DNA of 64,000 nucleotides from DATEOR01 sp046734455 (GTDB lineage Bacteria > Actinomycetota > Thermoleophilia > Gaiellales > Gaiellaceae): contig JBKPRJ010000028.1 of assembly GCA_046734455.1 (NCBI GenBank), positions 1 to 64,000 of the forward strand, in the 5' to 3' direction. The notes beneath the pieces are model-generated. The model was not told where the DNA came from and ran no database searches. It worked only from the letters and a program-made list of their open reading frames with translations. Positions 49,814 through 58,090 of the stretch are shown one piece after another. Position 1 is the stretch's first letter; each line of letters starts with the position of its first letter. The translations under genes and the position numbers were made by a program.

Positions 49814-50367
49814 CACTCGGCTCCCGTGAACCGCACCGGCTCGCCGCCGATCGGGTAATCCTTGCGGAGCGGGTGGCCCTCCCAGTCGTCGTCCATGAGG
49901 ATCCGCTTCAGGCTCGGATGTCCCTCGAAGGCGATGCCCATGAGGTCGTACGCCTCGCGCTCGTGCCAGTCGGCCGTCGGCCATACCGAGACCACGCTCG
50001 GCACGGGCTCGCCGTCGTCGCACCAGACCTGCAGCCGGACGCGGGGAGCCCCGCGCGCGCCGGAGGTGACCGCGAGCAGCTGGTACGAGAGCGAGAAGCG
50101 CTTCGCCTTGGGCTCGGGCTTCTTCGCGAGGCCCCAGGAGCCCGGGAGGTTGATGTCACGGCCGGCGCGATGGCCCCAGTAGCCCGCGACGGTGCCTTCG
50201 TTCCAGCCGAGGTAGTCCGTCGCGGCGATGTCCGCGAGGAAGTTGAACCCGCGCTCGTCGCGCAGATAGAGCGCAGCCTCCCGCAAACGCGCGGTCTCGA
50301 CGACGACGGTGGTCTCGCCGCGGTCCTCGCTGACCGAAGCGAACCCCGGCACCTCGGTGAAGGTCAC
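49813..50367 (-). CDS. nuoC: NADH-quinone oxidoreductase subunit C (30 kDa)
   Basis: A 184-residue subunit. The signature is SVWPTADWHEREAYDLMGI followed by FEGHPSLKRILMDDDWEGHP and LRKDYPIGG. A 25-residue loop (GHRAGRDINLPGSWGLAKK region) interrupts the N-terminal half. GTG 50367 overlaps the nuoB stop (GTGA). Confidence 0.94.
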   Translation of the reverse strand: MTFTEVPGFASVSEDRGETTVVVETARLREAALYLRDERGFNFLADIAATDYLGWNEGTVAGYWGHRAGRDINLPGSWGLAKKPEPKAKRFSLSYQLLAVTSGARGAPRVRLQVWCDDGEPVPSVVSVWPTADWHEREAYDLMGIAFEGHPSLKRILMDDDWEGHPLRKDYPIGGEPVRFTGAE

Positions 50368-50951
50368 GACGCCACCTCGCGGATCTCGTACGCGGGCGGC
50401 ACACCGGCGAGGATCTTCTCCTGCAGCCGGACGATGCCCTCGAGGAGCGCCTCGGGCCGCGGCGGGCAGCCGGGAACATGCACGTCGACGGGAACGACCT
50501 TGTCGACCCCTTGGAGAACGGCGTAGTTGGAGAACATGCCGCCCGAGCTCGCGCAGGCGCCCATGGCGATCACCCACTTCGGCTCGAGCATCTGGTCGTA
50601 GATCTGCCGGAGCGGCGCGGCCATCTTGTGGGAGACCCGGCCGGAGACGATCATCAGGTCTGCCTGTCTCGGAGAGGAGCGGAAGACCTCGGCTCCGAAG
50701 CGCGCGACGTCGTACCGCGAGCCGACGATCGCGATCATCTCCATCGCACAGCATGCGAGGCCGAACGTGTCCGGCCAGATCGAATGCCCCTGCGCCCACG
50801 CGACCGCCTTCTCCACGGTTGTGAGTCCGAGCTTGCTCTCGAGGTCGCCGAGCTCCTGCTCGAAGACGCCCGGCCCCTTCCGGCGCATGAGCGTCCGCTC
50901 GGTGTTGAGCCCGTAGTCGGCGAGGCGCTTCTTGCGCCCTACATCCGCCAT
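50364..50951 (-). CDS. nuoB: NADH-quinone oxidoreductase subunit B (PSST)
   Basis: A 195-residue subunit that binds the terminal N2 [4Fe-4S] cluster. Ligands are the tandem cysteines in FGLACCAMEM, Cys in MGACASSGGMF and VPGCPPRPEALLEG. The N-terminal 35 residues are an extension rich in basic residues. ATG 50951 lies inside nuoA by 13 nt. Confidence 0.96.
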   Translation of the reverse strand: MADVGRKKRLADYGLNTERTLMRRKGPGVFEQELGDLESKLGLTTVEKAVAWAQGHSIWPDTFGLACCAMEMIAIVGSRYDVARFGAEVFRSSPRQADLMIVSGRVSHKMAAPLRQIYDQMLEPKWVIAMGACASSGGMFSNYAVLQGVDKVVPVDVHVPGCPPRPEALLEGIVRLQEKILAGVPPAYEIREVAS

Positions 50952-51316
50952 TCCAGCGCCCCCTTCTTCCAGACGTAGACGTACGCGATGGCGAGGATCG
51001 CGATGAAGAAGCCGAACTCGGCGAGCGCGAAGGTCCCGAGCGCATTCAGCCAGATCGCGACCGGGTACAGGAAGACGATCTCGATATCGAAGACGATGAA
51101 GAGCATCGCCGTCAGGTAGAAGCTGATCGTGAAGCGCTGCGTGGTCGGCGGGCCGACCGAGACGCCCGACTCGAAGGGGATCGTGCGTTGCCGGGCCCGG
51201 GTCTTGGGGCGCGTCGCGAGCATGAAGGACGCCGCGATCAAGGAGGCCGGGATCGCCAGGGCGAAAAAGCCGTAGACGAGGAAGGGAAACCAGTCGTCCA
51301 GGACGGCCAGCGGCAC
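50939..51316 (-). CDS. nuoA: NADH-quinone oxidoreductase subunit A
   Basis: A 125-residue subunit with three helices. IPFESGVSVGPPTTQRF is the conserved loop with the Glu/Cys-like position (Ser here instead of Cys), and FLYPVAIWL follows FIVFDIEIVF. GTG 51316 lies 6 nt after TAGTAT, so the operon mRNA would be leaderless. It is the first gene of the nuo operon. Confidence 0.94.
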   Translation of the reverse strand: MPLAVLDDWFPFLVYGFFALAIPASLIAASFMLATRPKTRARQRTIPFESGVSVGPPTTQRFTISFYLTAMLFIVFDIEIVFLYPVAIWLNALGTFALAEFGFFIAILAIAYVYVWKKGALEWRM

Positions 51317-51322
51317 GCCCGC

Positions 51323-51328
51323 ATACTA
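51323..51328 (-). promoter_or_regulatory. -10 element of the nuo operon promoter
   Basis: Minus-strand TAGTAT with 6 nt to the nuoA GTG. No other promoter-like sequence is evident inside the tightly overlapped operon. Confidence 0.55.
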
Positions 51329-51437
51329 ACCGTCCTCGTGCCAGTGAGACTTGTCACGAACTGCGCGATCTTTCCAGCGTTTTTCCGGCCCCTTCGTGTC
51401 ACAAGGTCGGGGGGTGTTTGACCGCGTAGGCCGTTGG

Positions 51438-51443
51438 TACACT
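51438..51443 (+). promoter_or_regulatory. -10 element for leaderless IscA-type gene
   Basis: TACACT, 7 nt before ATG 51451. TTGACC lies at 51418-51423 but the spacer is only 14 bp, too short for a standard -35. Confidence 0.5.
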
Positions 51444-51450
51444 GAGATCG

Positions 51451-51849
51451 ATGGTCACCGTCACCGAGTCTGCGGCCACCAAGATCCGCGCTCTCATGGC
51501 CGAGGAGCCCGAGGGGGATGTCTCCGTTCTCCGGATCGCGATCCAGGGCGGCGGGTGCTCGGGATTCCAGTACGCCCTCGGCTTCGACCGTGGGCCCCAG
51601 GACGGCGACAACGAGATCGAGATGAACGGGGTTCGCGTCGTCATCGACCCGTTCAGCGCTCCGTACCTCGCGGGTGCCGAGATCGACTACGTGGACGCGC
51701 TCATGGGCGCCGGCTTCGCCATCAACAACCCGAACGTCCAGGCGGCGTGCGGGTGCGGCTCGTCCTTCCAGGCGAAGGAAGGCGCGGTCGAGGGCGAGGC
51801 CGTGCAGACGCATGCCGGCGGCGGTTGCGGCTCCGGCTGCGCGCACTAG
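51451..51849 (+). CDS. HesB/IscA/ErpA-type iron-sulfur cluster insertion protein
   Basis: A 132-residue A-type Fe-S carrier. The cluster-binding cysteines are in IQGGGCSGFQY and ACGCGSSF. DYVDALMGAGFAINNPN is the usual central block. A 25-residue C-terminal tail ends HAGGGCGSGCAH, adding two extra cysteines. It is encoded divergently from the nuo operon, which needs eight or nine Fe-S clusters, so a supply role is plausible. Confidence 0.9.
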   Translation: MVTVTESAATKIRALMAEEPEGDVSVLRIAIQGGGCSGFQYALGFDRGPQDGDNEIEMNGVRVVIDPFSAPYLAGAEIDYVDALMGAGFAINNPNVQAACGCGSSFQAKEGAVEGEAVQTHAGGGCGSGCAH

Positions 51850-51866
51850 CGTTTCCTGAGCCCGGG

Positions 51867-51872
51867 TAGCAT
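51867..51872 (+). promoter_or_regulatory. Candidate -10 element for ferredoxin-NADP reductase gene
   Basis: TAGCAT, 10 nt before GTG 51883; the mRNA leader would be at most a few bases. Confidence 0.35.
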
Positions 51873-51882
51873 CGAGTCAGGC

Positions 51883-52890
51883 GTGAGCGAAGGCGTCTGC
51901 GACATCACCGTCATCGGCGCGGGCCCGGTAGGCCTCGCTGCCGCGTACTACGCCGGCCACCGCGACGCGAGCGTCCGCATCGTCGAGAGCCTGGGCCAGC
52001 TCGGCGGTCAGGTCGCCGCGGTCTATCCCGAGAAGCACGTCTACGACGTTGCCGGCCACCCGAAGATCAAGGGCCAGGACCTGGTCGACCTGTGCGTCGA
52101 GCAGGGGCTCCAGTTCGGCGCCGACGTGCATCTCGACGAGGAGGTCGCCGATCTGACGCGGGTCGCGCAGAACGGCGAGGAGCTGCTCTCGCTGACGACG
52201 AAGTCGGGCAAGCAGTTCCTCTCCCGCGCGCTCATCGTGACGGCCGGCCACGGGGCGTTCGAGCCCCGGAAGCTGGAGCTCGAGGGGCTCGACGACTGGG
52301 AGGGCCGCGGCCTCCACTACTTCGTCAAGCGCAAGGACGTCTTCAAGGGCAAGCACTGCGTCATCGTCGGCGGCGGCGACTCGGCTCTCGACTGGACGCT
52401 CGGCCTGCAGGACACCGCCGATCTTCCGATCACGCTCATCCATCGCCGCGACCGCTTCCGCGCGCTCGAGACCTCCGTGAACGAGGCTCGCCGCCTCGAA
52501 GGCGAGGGCAACGTGCGCATCTGCGCTCCCGCCGAGGTACGGGAGATCCACGGTGACGGGTCGATCCAGGCAGTGACCGTGGAGGACACGGGCACCGGTG
52601 AGACGCACCGGCTCGACTGCGACGCGCTCATCCTCCTCCTCGGCTTTCACTCGCACCTCGGCTCGATCGCAGACTGGGGGCTCGAGCTGCACGGCAAGCG
52701 GCAGATTCTCGTGAACCCGATGACGATGGACACGTCCATCCCGGGCGTCTACGCGGCGGGCGATGTCGCCGGCTACGAGGGCAAGATCACGCTGATCTCG
52801 ATCGGCTTCGGCGAGGCCGCCGTCGCGGCCAACAACGCGATCGCCAGCATCCGCGGCGAGAAGGTCCAGCCCAAGTACTCGACGGATTAG
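51883..52890 (+). CDS. Ferredoxin--NADP reductase, thioredoxin-reductase-like type 2
   Basis: A 335-residue flavoprotein with the FNR2/YumC layout. The FAD motif is VIGAGPVGLAAAYYAGHRD, GQLGGQVAAVYPEKHVYDV is diagnostic, the NADP motif is VIVGGGDSALDW with HRRDRFRA, and VYAAGDVAGYEGKITLISIG closes the FAD site. There is no redox CxxC, which separates it from thioredoxin reductase. It transfers electrons between NADPH and ferredoxin. Confidence 0.9.
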   Translation: MSEGVCDITVIGAGPVGLAAAYYAGHRDASVRIVESLGQLGGQVAAVYPEKHVYDVAGHPKIKGQDLVDLCVEQGLQFGADVHLDEEVADLTRVAQNGEELLSLTTKSGKQFLSRALIVTAGHGAFEPRKLELEGLDDWEGRGLHYFVKRKDVFKGKHCVIVGGGDSALDWTLGLQDTADLPITLIHRRDRFRALETSVNEARRLEGEGNVRICAPAEVREIHGDGSIQAVTVEDTGTGETHRLDCDALILLLGFHSHLGSIADWGLELHGKRQILVNPMTMDTSIPGVYAAGDVAGYEGKITLISIGFGEAAVAANNAIASIRGEKVQPKYSTD

Positions 52891-52946
52891 CTGGAAATCC
52901 TCGGAAGGGGGAGGGCGGAGGGGCCGCCGCGGCCGAAGAAAGCCTT

Positions 52947-53153
52947 GTGAGCGAGAAGCACGCTGTCGAGTGCCTCCACTGCGGCACGTTCAGGACGGTC
53001 ACGCGCGGGCGGACGCAACGCCTCGATCCGGGCGAGTGCGGCCGGTGCGGCTACCTGGGTTGGGCCCTGGTCGCCGACCTCTCCGACCCGGTGCGGAAGA
53101 TCCTCCGCGACCGCCCTCCTGAGCGGCGCATTCGCAGACTGCACGCCGTCTAG
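52947..53153 (+). CDS. Small zinc-ribbon protein
   Basis: A 68-residue protein with two CxxC knuckles, CLHC and CGRC, 20 or so residues apart, enough for one zinc ribbon. The C-terminus is basic (ILRDRPPERRIRRL), suggesting nucleic-acid contact. Family not recognised. GTG 52947 is used; no Shine-Dalgarno is visible. Its stop codon lies within the -10 hexamer of the fumarase gene. Confidence 0.6.
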   Translation: MSEKHAVECLHCGTFRTVTRGRTQRLDPGECGRCGYLGWALVADLSDPVRKILRDRPPERRIRRLHAV

Positions 53154-53156
53154 ACT
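53151..53156 (+). promoter_or_regulatory. -10 element for leaderless fumarase gene
   Basis: TAGACT, 6 nt before GTG 53163. It overlaps the stop codon of the zinc-ribbon gene. Confidence 0.5.
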
Positions 53157-53162
53157 CCAGGC

Positions 53163-54485
53163 GTGGCGACCACGCCGAAGGAGCTGTGGGGCACGGAGAC
53201 CAAGAAGGCTGTCGAGAACTTTCCGGTCTCCGGTGAGCCGATCCCGGTTTCGGTCGCGCGCTGGCTCGGCCGGATCAAGGCCGCCGCGGCGCGCGTGAAC
53301 GCCGATCTCGGCCTCCTCGACAAGGAGAGGGCCGAGCGGATCGCCGTTGCAGGCGACCGGATCGCCAACGGCGAGTTCGACGACCAGTTCCCGATCGACG
53401 TCTTCCAGACCGGCTCGGGAACCTCCTCCAACATGAACGCCAACGAGGTCATCGCCTCGCTCGCCGGCGAGGACGTCCACGCCAACGACGACGTGAACAT
53501 GGGCCAGTCGTCCAACGACGTCTTCCCGTCGGCCGTGCACCTCGCCGCGCTCGACGATCTCGTCAACGGGCTTCTGCCCGCGCTCGGCCGGCTGGCCGAG
53601 TCGCTGCAGGCGAAGGCCGGCGAGTTCGACGACGTCGTCAAATCGGGCCGAACGCATCTGATGGACGCCGTTCCCGTCACGTTGGGCCAGGAGTTCGGCG
53701 GCTACGCGGCCCAGGTGCGGCAGGGGCATGCGCGCGTCGAGGCGACCCTCGACCGCGTGGGCCAGATACCGCTCGGCGGGACGGCGACGGGCACCGGTCT
53801 GAACACGCATCCGGAATTCGCCGAGCGCGTCCGCTCGCTCCTCTCCGAGCACACCGGGCTGACCATCTCTGCTCCGGCCGATCCCTTCGAGGCGCAGGCG
53901 GCGCGCGACGGCCTCGTCGAGGCTTCCGGCGCCCTGAAGACAGTGGCCGTCTCGCTGACGAAGATCGCAAACGACATCCGCCTCATGGGCTCCGGGCCTC
54001 GTGCCGGCCTGGCCGAGATCGCGCTGCCGGAGCTCCAGAAGGGGAGCTCGATCATGCCCGGAAAGGTCAACCCGGTCATTCCGGAAGTCGTGACCCAGGT
54101 CTCCGCGCAGGTGATCGGAAACGACGCTGCGATCACCGTGGGAGGAATGCAGGGCCACTTCGAGCTGAACGTCTTCGTGCCCCTGCTCGCGCGGAATCTT
54201 CTCCAGTCGATCCGGCTCCTCACGAGCGCATCGACCCTCCTCGCCGAGAAGTGCATCGACGGGATCGTCGCCAACCGCGAGACCTGCGAGCGCTACGCCG
54301 AGCTCACGCTCTCGGCCGCGACGGCACTGAATCCTTACATCGGCTACGACAAGGCCGGCGAGATCGTCAAGGAGGCGGCGGCCTCGGGTCGTTCTCTCCG
54401 TGACGTGGCGAGGGATGCGGGGGTCGAGGAGAGCGTGCTGGACGAGGCGCTCGACTACCGCGCGATGGCGAAGCCGCACGAGTAG
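53163..54485 (+). CDS. fumC: Class II fumarate hydratase
   Basis: A 440-residue TCA-cycle enzyme interconverting fumarate and malate. The signature GSSIMPGKVNPVIPE carries the catalytic Ser loop. QTGSGTSSNMNANEV, NMGQSSNDVFPS and SGRTHLMDAVPVTLGQEFGG are class II blocks, with the catalytic His in THLMDA. The N-terminus starts near the substrate lobe (KELWGTETKKAVENFP) and lacks about a dozen residues found in many relatives. GTG 53163 follows a close -10. Confidence 0.95.
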   Translation: MATTPKELWGTETKKAVENFPVSGEPIPVSVARWLGRIKAAAARVNADLGLLDKERAERIAVAGDRIANGEFDDQFPIDVFQTGSGTSSNMNANEVIASLAGEDVHANDDVNMGQSSNDVFPSAVHLAALDDLVNGLLPALGRLAESLQAKAGEFDDVVKSGRTHLMDAVPVTLGQEFGGYAAQVRQGHARVEATLDRVGQIPLGGTATGTGLNTHPEFAERVRSLLSEHTGLTISAPADPFEAQAARDGLVEASGALKTVAVSLTKIANDIRLMGSGPRAGLAEIALPELQKGSSIMPGKVNPVIPEVVTQVSAQVIGNDAAITVGGMQGHFELNVFVPLLARNLLQSIRLLTSASTLLAEKCIDGIVANRETCERYAELTLSAATALNPYIGYDKAGEIVKEAAASGRSLRDVARDAGVEESVLDEALDYRAMAKPHE

Positions 54486-54515
54486 TCCGGATTCCGGACA
54501 TGCATCGGAACGCGG

Positions 54516-54521
54516 TATAGT
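54516..54521 (+). promoter_or_regulatory. -10 element upstream of the subtilase gene
   Basis: TATAGT with an upstream GG; transcription would start near 54528, giving a leader of about 100 nt. This is unlike the leaderless neighbours. Confidence 0.5.
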
Positions 54522-54540
54522 GGCCCGGCCCTAAACGGGG

Positions 54541-54595
54541 TTGAGCGGCAGGCGAGCGCGTCCGGGGGACCTTGCGCGCACTCGATTCCGCTCAG
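54541..54595 (+). promoter_or_regulatory. Structured 5' leader of the subtilase mRNA
   Basis: An outer stem TGAGCGG (54542-54548) pairs with CCGCTCA (54588-54594). Inside it CGAG-C-GCG (54553-54560) pairs with CGC-A-CTCG (54577-54584) around a single mismatch, leaving a G-rich apical loop. It lies between the -10 and a G-rich ribosome-binding site (AAGGGG). It may be a regulatory or stabilising element; I do not recognise a known riboswitch class. Confidence 0.4.
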
Positions 54596-54626
54596 TGATC
54601 TGCATTTCGACAAGGGGGAAGGGCAG

Positions 54627-57600
54627 ATGAAGAACGACCCGAGGCGACGCCTCGCGCGCGGCACGAAGCTGCTCGCGAGTCTTATCGTCGCCCTCGCGGC
54701 CTGCGTGACCATCACGGGGGCTGCGACAACCGCTTCGCCGGCCCGCGAGAGCTACATCGTCGTGATGGCGGGAGATCCCGCGGTTGCGTACGACGGTGGC
54801 ACGGCCGGGTTTGCTGCGACGAAGCCGGAGCATGGCAAGAAGTTCGACGCGAAGAGCAGGGCTGCCAAGCGCTATCGGGCGCACCTCGTCCGCGAGCACA
54901 ACAACTCGCTGCGCGCGGTCGGTCTCGGCGCCGACCTGAAGCTCAATGACTACTCCGTGGCTCTGAACGGGTACTCGGCGCTCCTCACGACGAAGGAAGT
55001 CGAGGCGCTCAGGAGCCAGAAGAACGTTTTGAAGGTCATGAAGGACGAGCTCCGCAAGCCGCTGACGGACTCGAGCCCCGGCTTCCTCGGACTCACCCAG
55101 CCGGGTGGTGCCTACGCCAGCGGGCTCGACGGCCGCGGCGTGGTCGTCGGTGTGATCGACACGGGCATTTGGCCCGAGCATCCGAGCTTTGCAGACGACG
55201 GGAGCTTCCCAGCCCCCGCCGTTGGCCCGCTGCCGTGCGAGTTCGGCGTCGACGTCTACGACGATCTCGACGACGGCAGCCACGAGGCCGTCAACCCCAA
55301 CGACAAGCCGTTCACCTGCAACAACAAGCTGATCGGTGCGCGTGAGGAGCTCGCGACGTACCGGGCGGTCATCGGCGCCGACCCGGACGAGTACGACTCG
55401 GCGCGTGACGACGAGGGCCACGGGACGCACACGGCGTCGACCGCGGCGGGTGACGCCGGTGTCGATGCGACTGTGCTCGGGATTCCGCGGGGCAAGGTCT
55501 CTGGAATCGCACCCCGCGCACAGGTCGTCGCCTACAAGGCACTCGGCAACCTCGGTGGTTTTTCCTCCGACCTCGCCGCGGCGATCGACCAGGCGGTCGA
55601 AGACGGAGTCGATGTTGTCAACTACTCGATCGGAGGCGGTGCCAGTCTGACCGGCGCCGACGACATCTCGTTTCTCTTCGCGGCGGATGCGGGTGTGTTC
55701 GTCGCCAGCTCGGCGGGGAACGACGGTCCTGGGCCCGGCACCATCGGCGGTCCCGCTTCGGTGCCCTGGCTTACGAGCGTCGGCGCCAGCACGCAGAGCC
55801 GCTTCTTCCAGGGCACGGTCGTGCTGGGTAACGGCGCTCGCTACACGGGTGCCTCGATCACCGAAGGCGTCGCCAGCGCTCCGCTCGTCGACGCGGCCAG
55901 CCTGAAGAACGAGCTCTGCGATCCCGACGCGCGCTTCTCCGGAAGCATCAAGGGCAAGATCGTGCTTTGCCTGCGTGGCGTCACCGACCGGATCGCGAAG
56001 AGTCGAGCCGTTCTCGCGGGCGGTGGGGTCGGGATGATCATGTACGAGCGCACCGACCAGGGGAACCTCTTCACGGACAGCCATTTCGTGCCGTCCGTGC
56101 ATGTGGACAACACTCCCGGTCTCGCGATCAAGGCGTACATCGCCTCGACGAGGAACCCGACCGCGCAGATCATCGCCAAGCAGGTCACGACGTGGCCCTA
56201 CGCACCGTCGATGACCGACTTCAGCTCGCGCGGGCCGGACCCGGTCGCCCAGGACATCATCAAGCCGGACGTCACGGCTCCGGGGATCCAGATCCTGGCC
56301 GGCAACTCGCCGACCCCGGATCCGGGTCTTCCGGCCGGTGAGCTCTTCCAGGCGATCGCGGGCACGTCGATGTCGAGCCCGCATGTTGCAGGCCTGTTCG
56401 CGCTGATCAAGCAGGCACACCCGAACTGGAGCGCCGCCGAGGCCAAGTCGGCCTTGATGACGACGGCGCGACAGGACGTGCTGAACAACGACCGCAAGAG
56501 TCAGGCCGGCCCGTTCGACATGGGCGCCGGGCACGTGAATCCGGGTCGCCCAGGCGACACCGGCACGTCCTTCCAGCCTGGTCTCGCCTACGACGCCGGG
56601 TTCAACCAGTACCTGGGCTTCCTTTGCGATGCCGACCGGTCCGTGTTTGCCAACCCGGACGCGACGTGTGCGAACCTCGCAAGCAATGGGGTTCCTGTGA
56701 CGGCGACCGACCTGAACCTCCCGTCCATCGGCGTCTCGCAGCTCGCGGGAGCCGAGACCGTCACGCGAACGGTAACCAGCGTTGCCAAAAACGCGGGCGT
56801 TCTGCGCTATGACGCTCAGGTGTCCGCGCCGAGTGGGTACACGGTCACCGTGTCGCCTTCGACGCTGAGCCTGAACCGCGGCCAGTCGGCCACGTTCAAG
56901 GTCACGATCACGAACGTCTCGGCCCCTCTGGGCGAGTGGCGGTTCGGCTCGCTGACCTGGAAGGAACGCGACGGGCAGTACGCGGTCCGGAGCCCGATCG
57001 CCGTCAAGGCGAGCAAGTTCAAGGCTCCGGGTGAAGTGACCGGAAGCGGAGTGAGTGGATCGCTCAGCTTCCCGGTGGAGTTCGGCTACACCGGCGCATA
57101 CACCGCGGCGGCGCACGGACTCGTCCCGGCGACGCTGACGAACGCCAACGTGAAGCAGGATCCGGATCAGACATTCGATCCGAGCGACACGGGAGCGGGT
57201 GGCGCCAACGCCCACACGTTCAATCTCTCGAACGTGGGCGTCTTCCGGGTTGCGATCCCGCCGGAGGCGGTCGACGACCCGGACGCCGACCTCGACGTGT
57301 ACGTCTACAACCCAAGCGGGACGCAGGTTGCGAGCAGCACGCTCGGAGGAACGGATGAGGAGGTCACCATCCAGGATCCCGCCAATGGCACGTGGACCGT
57401 GTACGTCCACGGCTGGCAAGCTCCCGGTGGGGACACGAACTACACGCTCTACAGCTGGGCCGTGTCAAACGCGTCCGGTGGAAACCTGAGCGTGACCGCG
57501 GCACCAACCTCTGCCACGATCGGGGCGACGGGCACGATCGGCCTGAGCTGGTCGGGAGCCACGGATGGCCAGTGGCATCTCGGTGCGGTTTCGCACAACG

Positions 57601-57650
57601 AGGGCTCGACGCTCCTCGGCCGCACGCTCGTGGAGGTGGACAACCGCTAG
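54627..57650 (+). CDS. Secreted subtilisin-like serine protease (S8) with PA insert and C-terminal beta domains
   Basis: A 1007-residue exported protease. Signal peptide is about residues 1-38 and an I9-type propeptide about 42-145. The S8 catalytic triad is Asp178 (VIDTGIWPEH), His265 (GHGTHTAS) and Ser581 (GTSMSSPHVAG), with oxyanion Asn365 (SSAGNDGPG). A PA domain is inserted between Asn and Ser (KGKIVLCLRG, GVGMIMYE). A Fn3-like domain and a pre-peptidase C-terminal-like domain follow (DADLDVYVYNPSG). This order resembles plant-type subtilases. ATG 54627 has an AAGGGG site. Confidence 0.93.
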   Translation: MKNDPRRRLARGTKLLASLIVALAACVTITGAATTASPARESYIVVMAGDPAVAYDGGTAGFAATKPEHGKKFDAKSRAAKRYRAHLVREHNNSLRAVGLGADLKLNDYSVALNGYSALLTTKEVEALRSQKNVLKVMKDELRKPLTDSSPGFLGLTQPGGAYASGLDGRGVVVGVIDTGIWPEHPSFADDGSFPAPAVGPLPCEFGVDVYDDLDDGSHEAVNPNDKPFTCNNKLIGAREELATYRAVIGADPDEYDSARDDEGHGTHTASTAAGDAGVDATVLGIPRGKVSGIAPRAQVVAYKALGNLGGFSSDLAAAIDQAVEDGVDVVNYSIGGGASLTGADDISFLFAADAGVFVASSAGNDGPGPGTIGGPASVPWLTSVGASTQSRFFQGTVVLGNGARYTGASITEGVASAPLVDAASLKNELCDPDARFSGSIKGKIVLCLRGVTDRIAKSRAVLAGGGVGMIMYERTDQGNLFTDSHFVPSVHVDNTPGLAIKAYIASTRNPTAQIIAKQVTTWPYAPSMTDFSSRGPDPVAQDIIKPDVTAPGIQILAGNSPTPDPGLPAGELFQAIAGTSMSSPHVAGLFALIKQAHPNWSAAEAKSALMTTARQDVLNNDRKSQAGPFDMGAGHVNPGRPGDTGTSFQPGLAYDAGFNQYLGFLCDADRSVFANPDATCANLASNGVPVTATDLNLPSIGVSQLAGAETVTRTVTSVAKNAGVLRYDAQVSAPSGYTVTVSPSTLSLNRGQSATFKVTITNVSAPLGEWRFGSLTWKERDGQYAVRSPIAVKASKFKAPGEVTGSGVSGSLSFPVEFGYTGAYTAAAHGLVPATLTNANVKQDPDQTFDPSDTGAGGANAHTFNLSNVGVFRVAIPPEAVDDPDADLDVYVYNPSGTQVASSTLGGTDEEVTIQDPANGTWTVYVHGWQAPGGDTNYTLYSWAVSNASGGNLSVTAAPTSATIGATGTIGLSWSGATDGQWHLGAVSHNEGSTLLGRTLVEVDNR

Positions 57651-57672
57651 GCCGGGACCGGCCAGCGGAACG

Positions 57673-57703
57673 GAGAAGGCCGCCTCCGGGCGGCCTTCTC
57701 TTT
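57673..57703 (+). terminator. Strong hairpin terminator after the subtilase gene
   Basis: A perfect 12-bp stem GAGAAGGCCGCC (57673-57684) with GGCGGCCTTCTC (57689-57700), a 4-nt TCCG loop and TTT after it. Confidence 0.8.
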
Positions 57704-57742
57704 GAGGAGGAGAGTGGCGGAGGCGGCAGAAAACGTCCCGGC

Positions 57743-58090
57743 GTGACGACTGTTACGAGACCGCTCGTGCTCGCGGTCCTGGCCCTGGCCGCGTTCGCCC
57801 TCCTCTATCCGAAGGTTCGCGACCGCCTGCCCGAGACGCTCCGCTACGAGCGCTCGTCGGCCACGCAGAGCTCGTCACAGCTCTCCCCGTCGGAGTTCGA
57901 CCAGATCGACTCCTACTTCACGCCTGACCGGCTCGGCAGCTTCGCCGGGGAGCCCGCGACGAAGACCGACGCCTCGGTGGAGGGTGTCGACCTCGAGTGC
58001 TGGTACTACGGCGTCGCCGGGGCGCGCGGCGCGTACCAGATCTGCTTCAAGAACGGTCAGCTCAGCGCGAAGTCGCGCTTCGATCAGTAG
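57743..58090 (+). CDS. Small membrane-anchored or secreted protein, possibly BamE/SmpA-like
   Basis: A 115-residue protein. A signal-anchor helix is at about residues 6-21, followed by a Ser/Gln-rich linker and a compact C-terminal domain (DQIDSYFTPDRLGSFAGEP, LECWYYGVAGARGAYQICF, KNGQLSAKSRF). The G-x-P, then W-Y-x-x, then x-F-x-NGxL pattern recalls the SmpA/BamE fold, but similarity is weak. GTG 57743 is used. The last 7 bp overlap the convergent lipA gene. Confidence 0.6.
   Translation: MTTVTRPLVLAVLALAAFALLYPKVRDRLPETLRYERSSATQSSSQLSPSEFDQIDSYFTPDRLGSFAGEPATKTDASVEGVDLECWYYGVAGARGAYQICFKNGQLSAKSRFDQ

Noticed and set aside
54541..54595. Subtilase leader as a c-di-AMP (ydaO-type) riboswitch
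   Set aside because: Only a G-rich GGGGGACC stretch is reminiscent; the second conserved half of the aptamer is not found. It is left as an unclassified structured leader.
54531..57419. 962-codon minus-strand open frame opposite the subtilase
   Set aside because: It mirrors a gene with full catalytic motifs, has arginine/valine-rich shadow composition and no family motif. High GC commonly opens such antisense frames.
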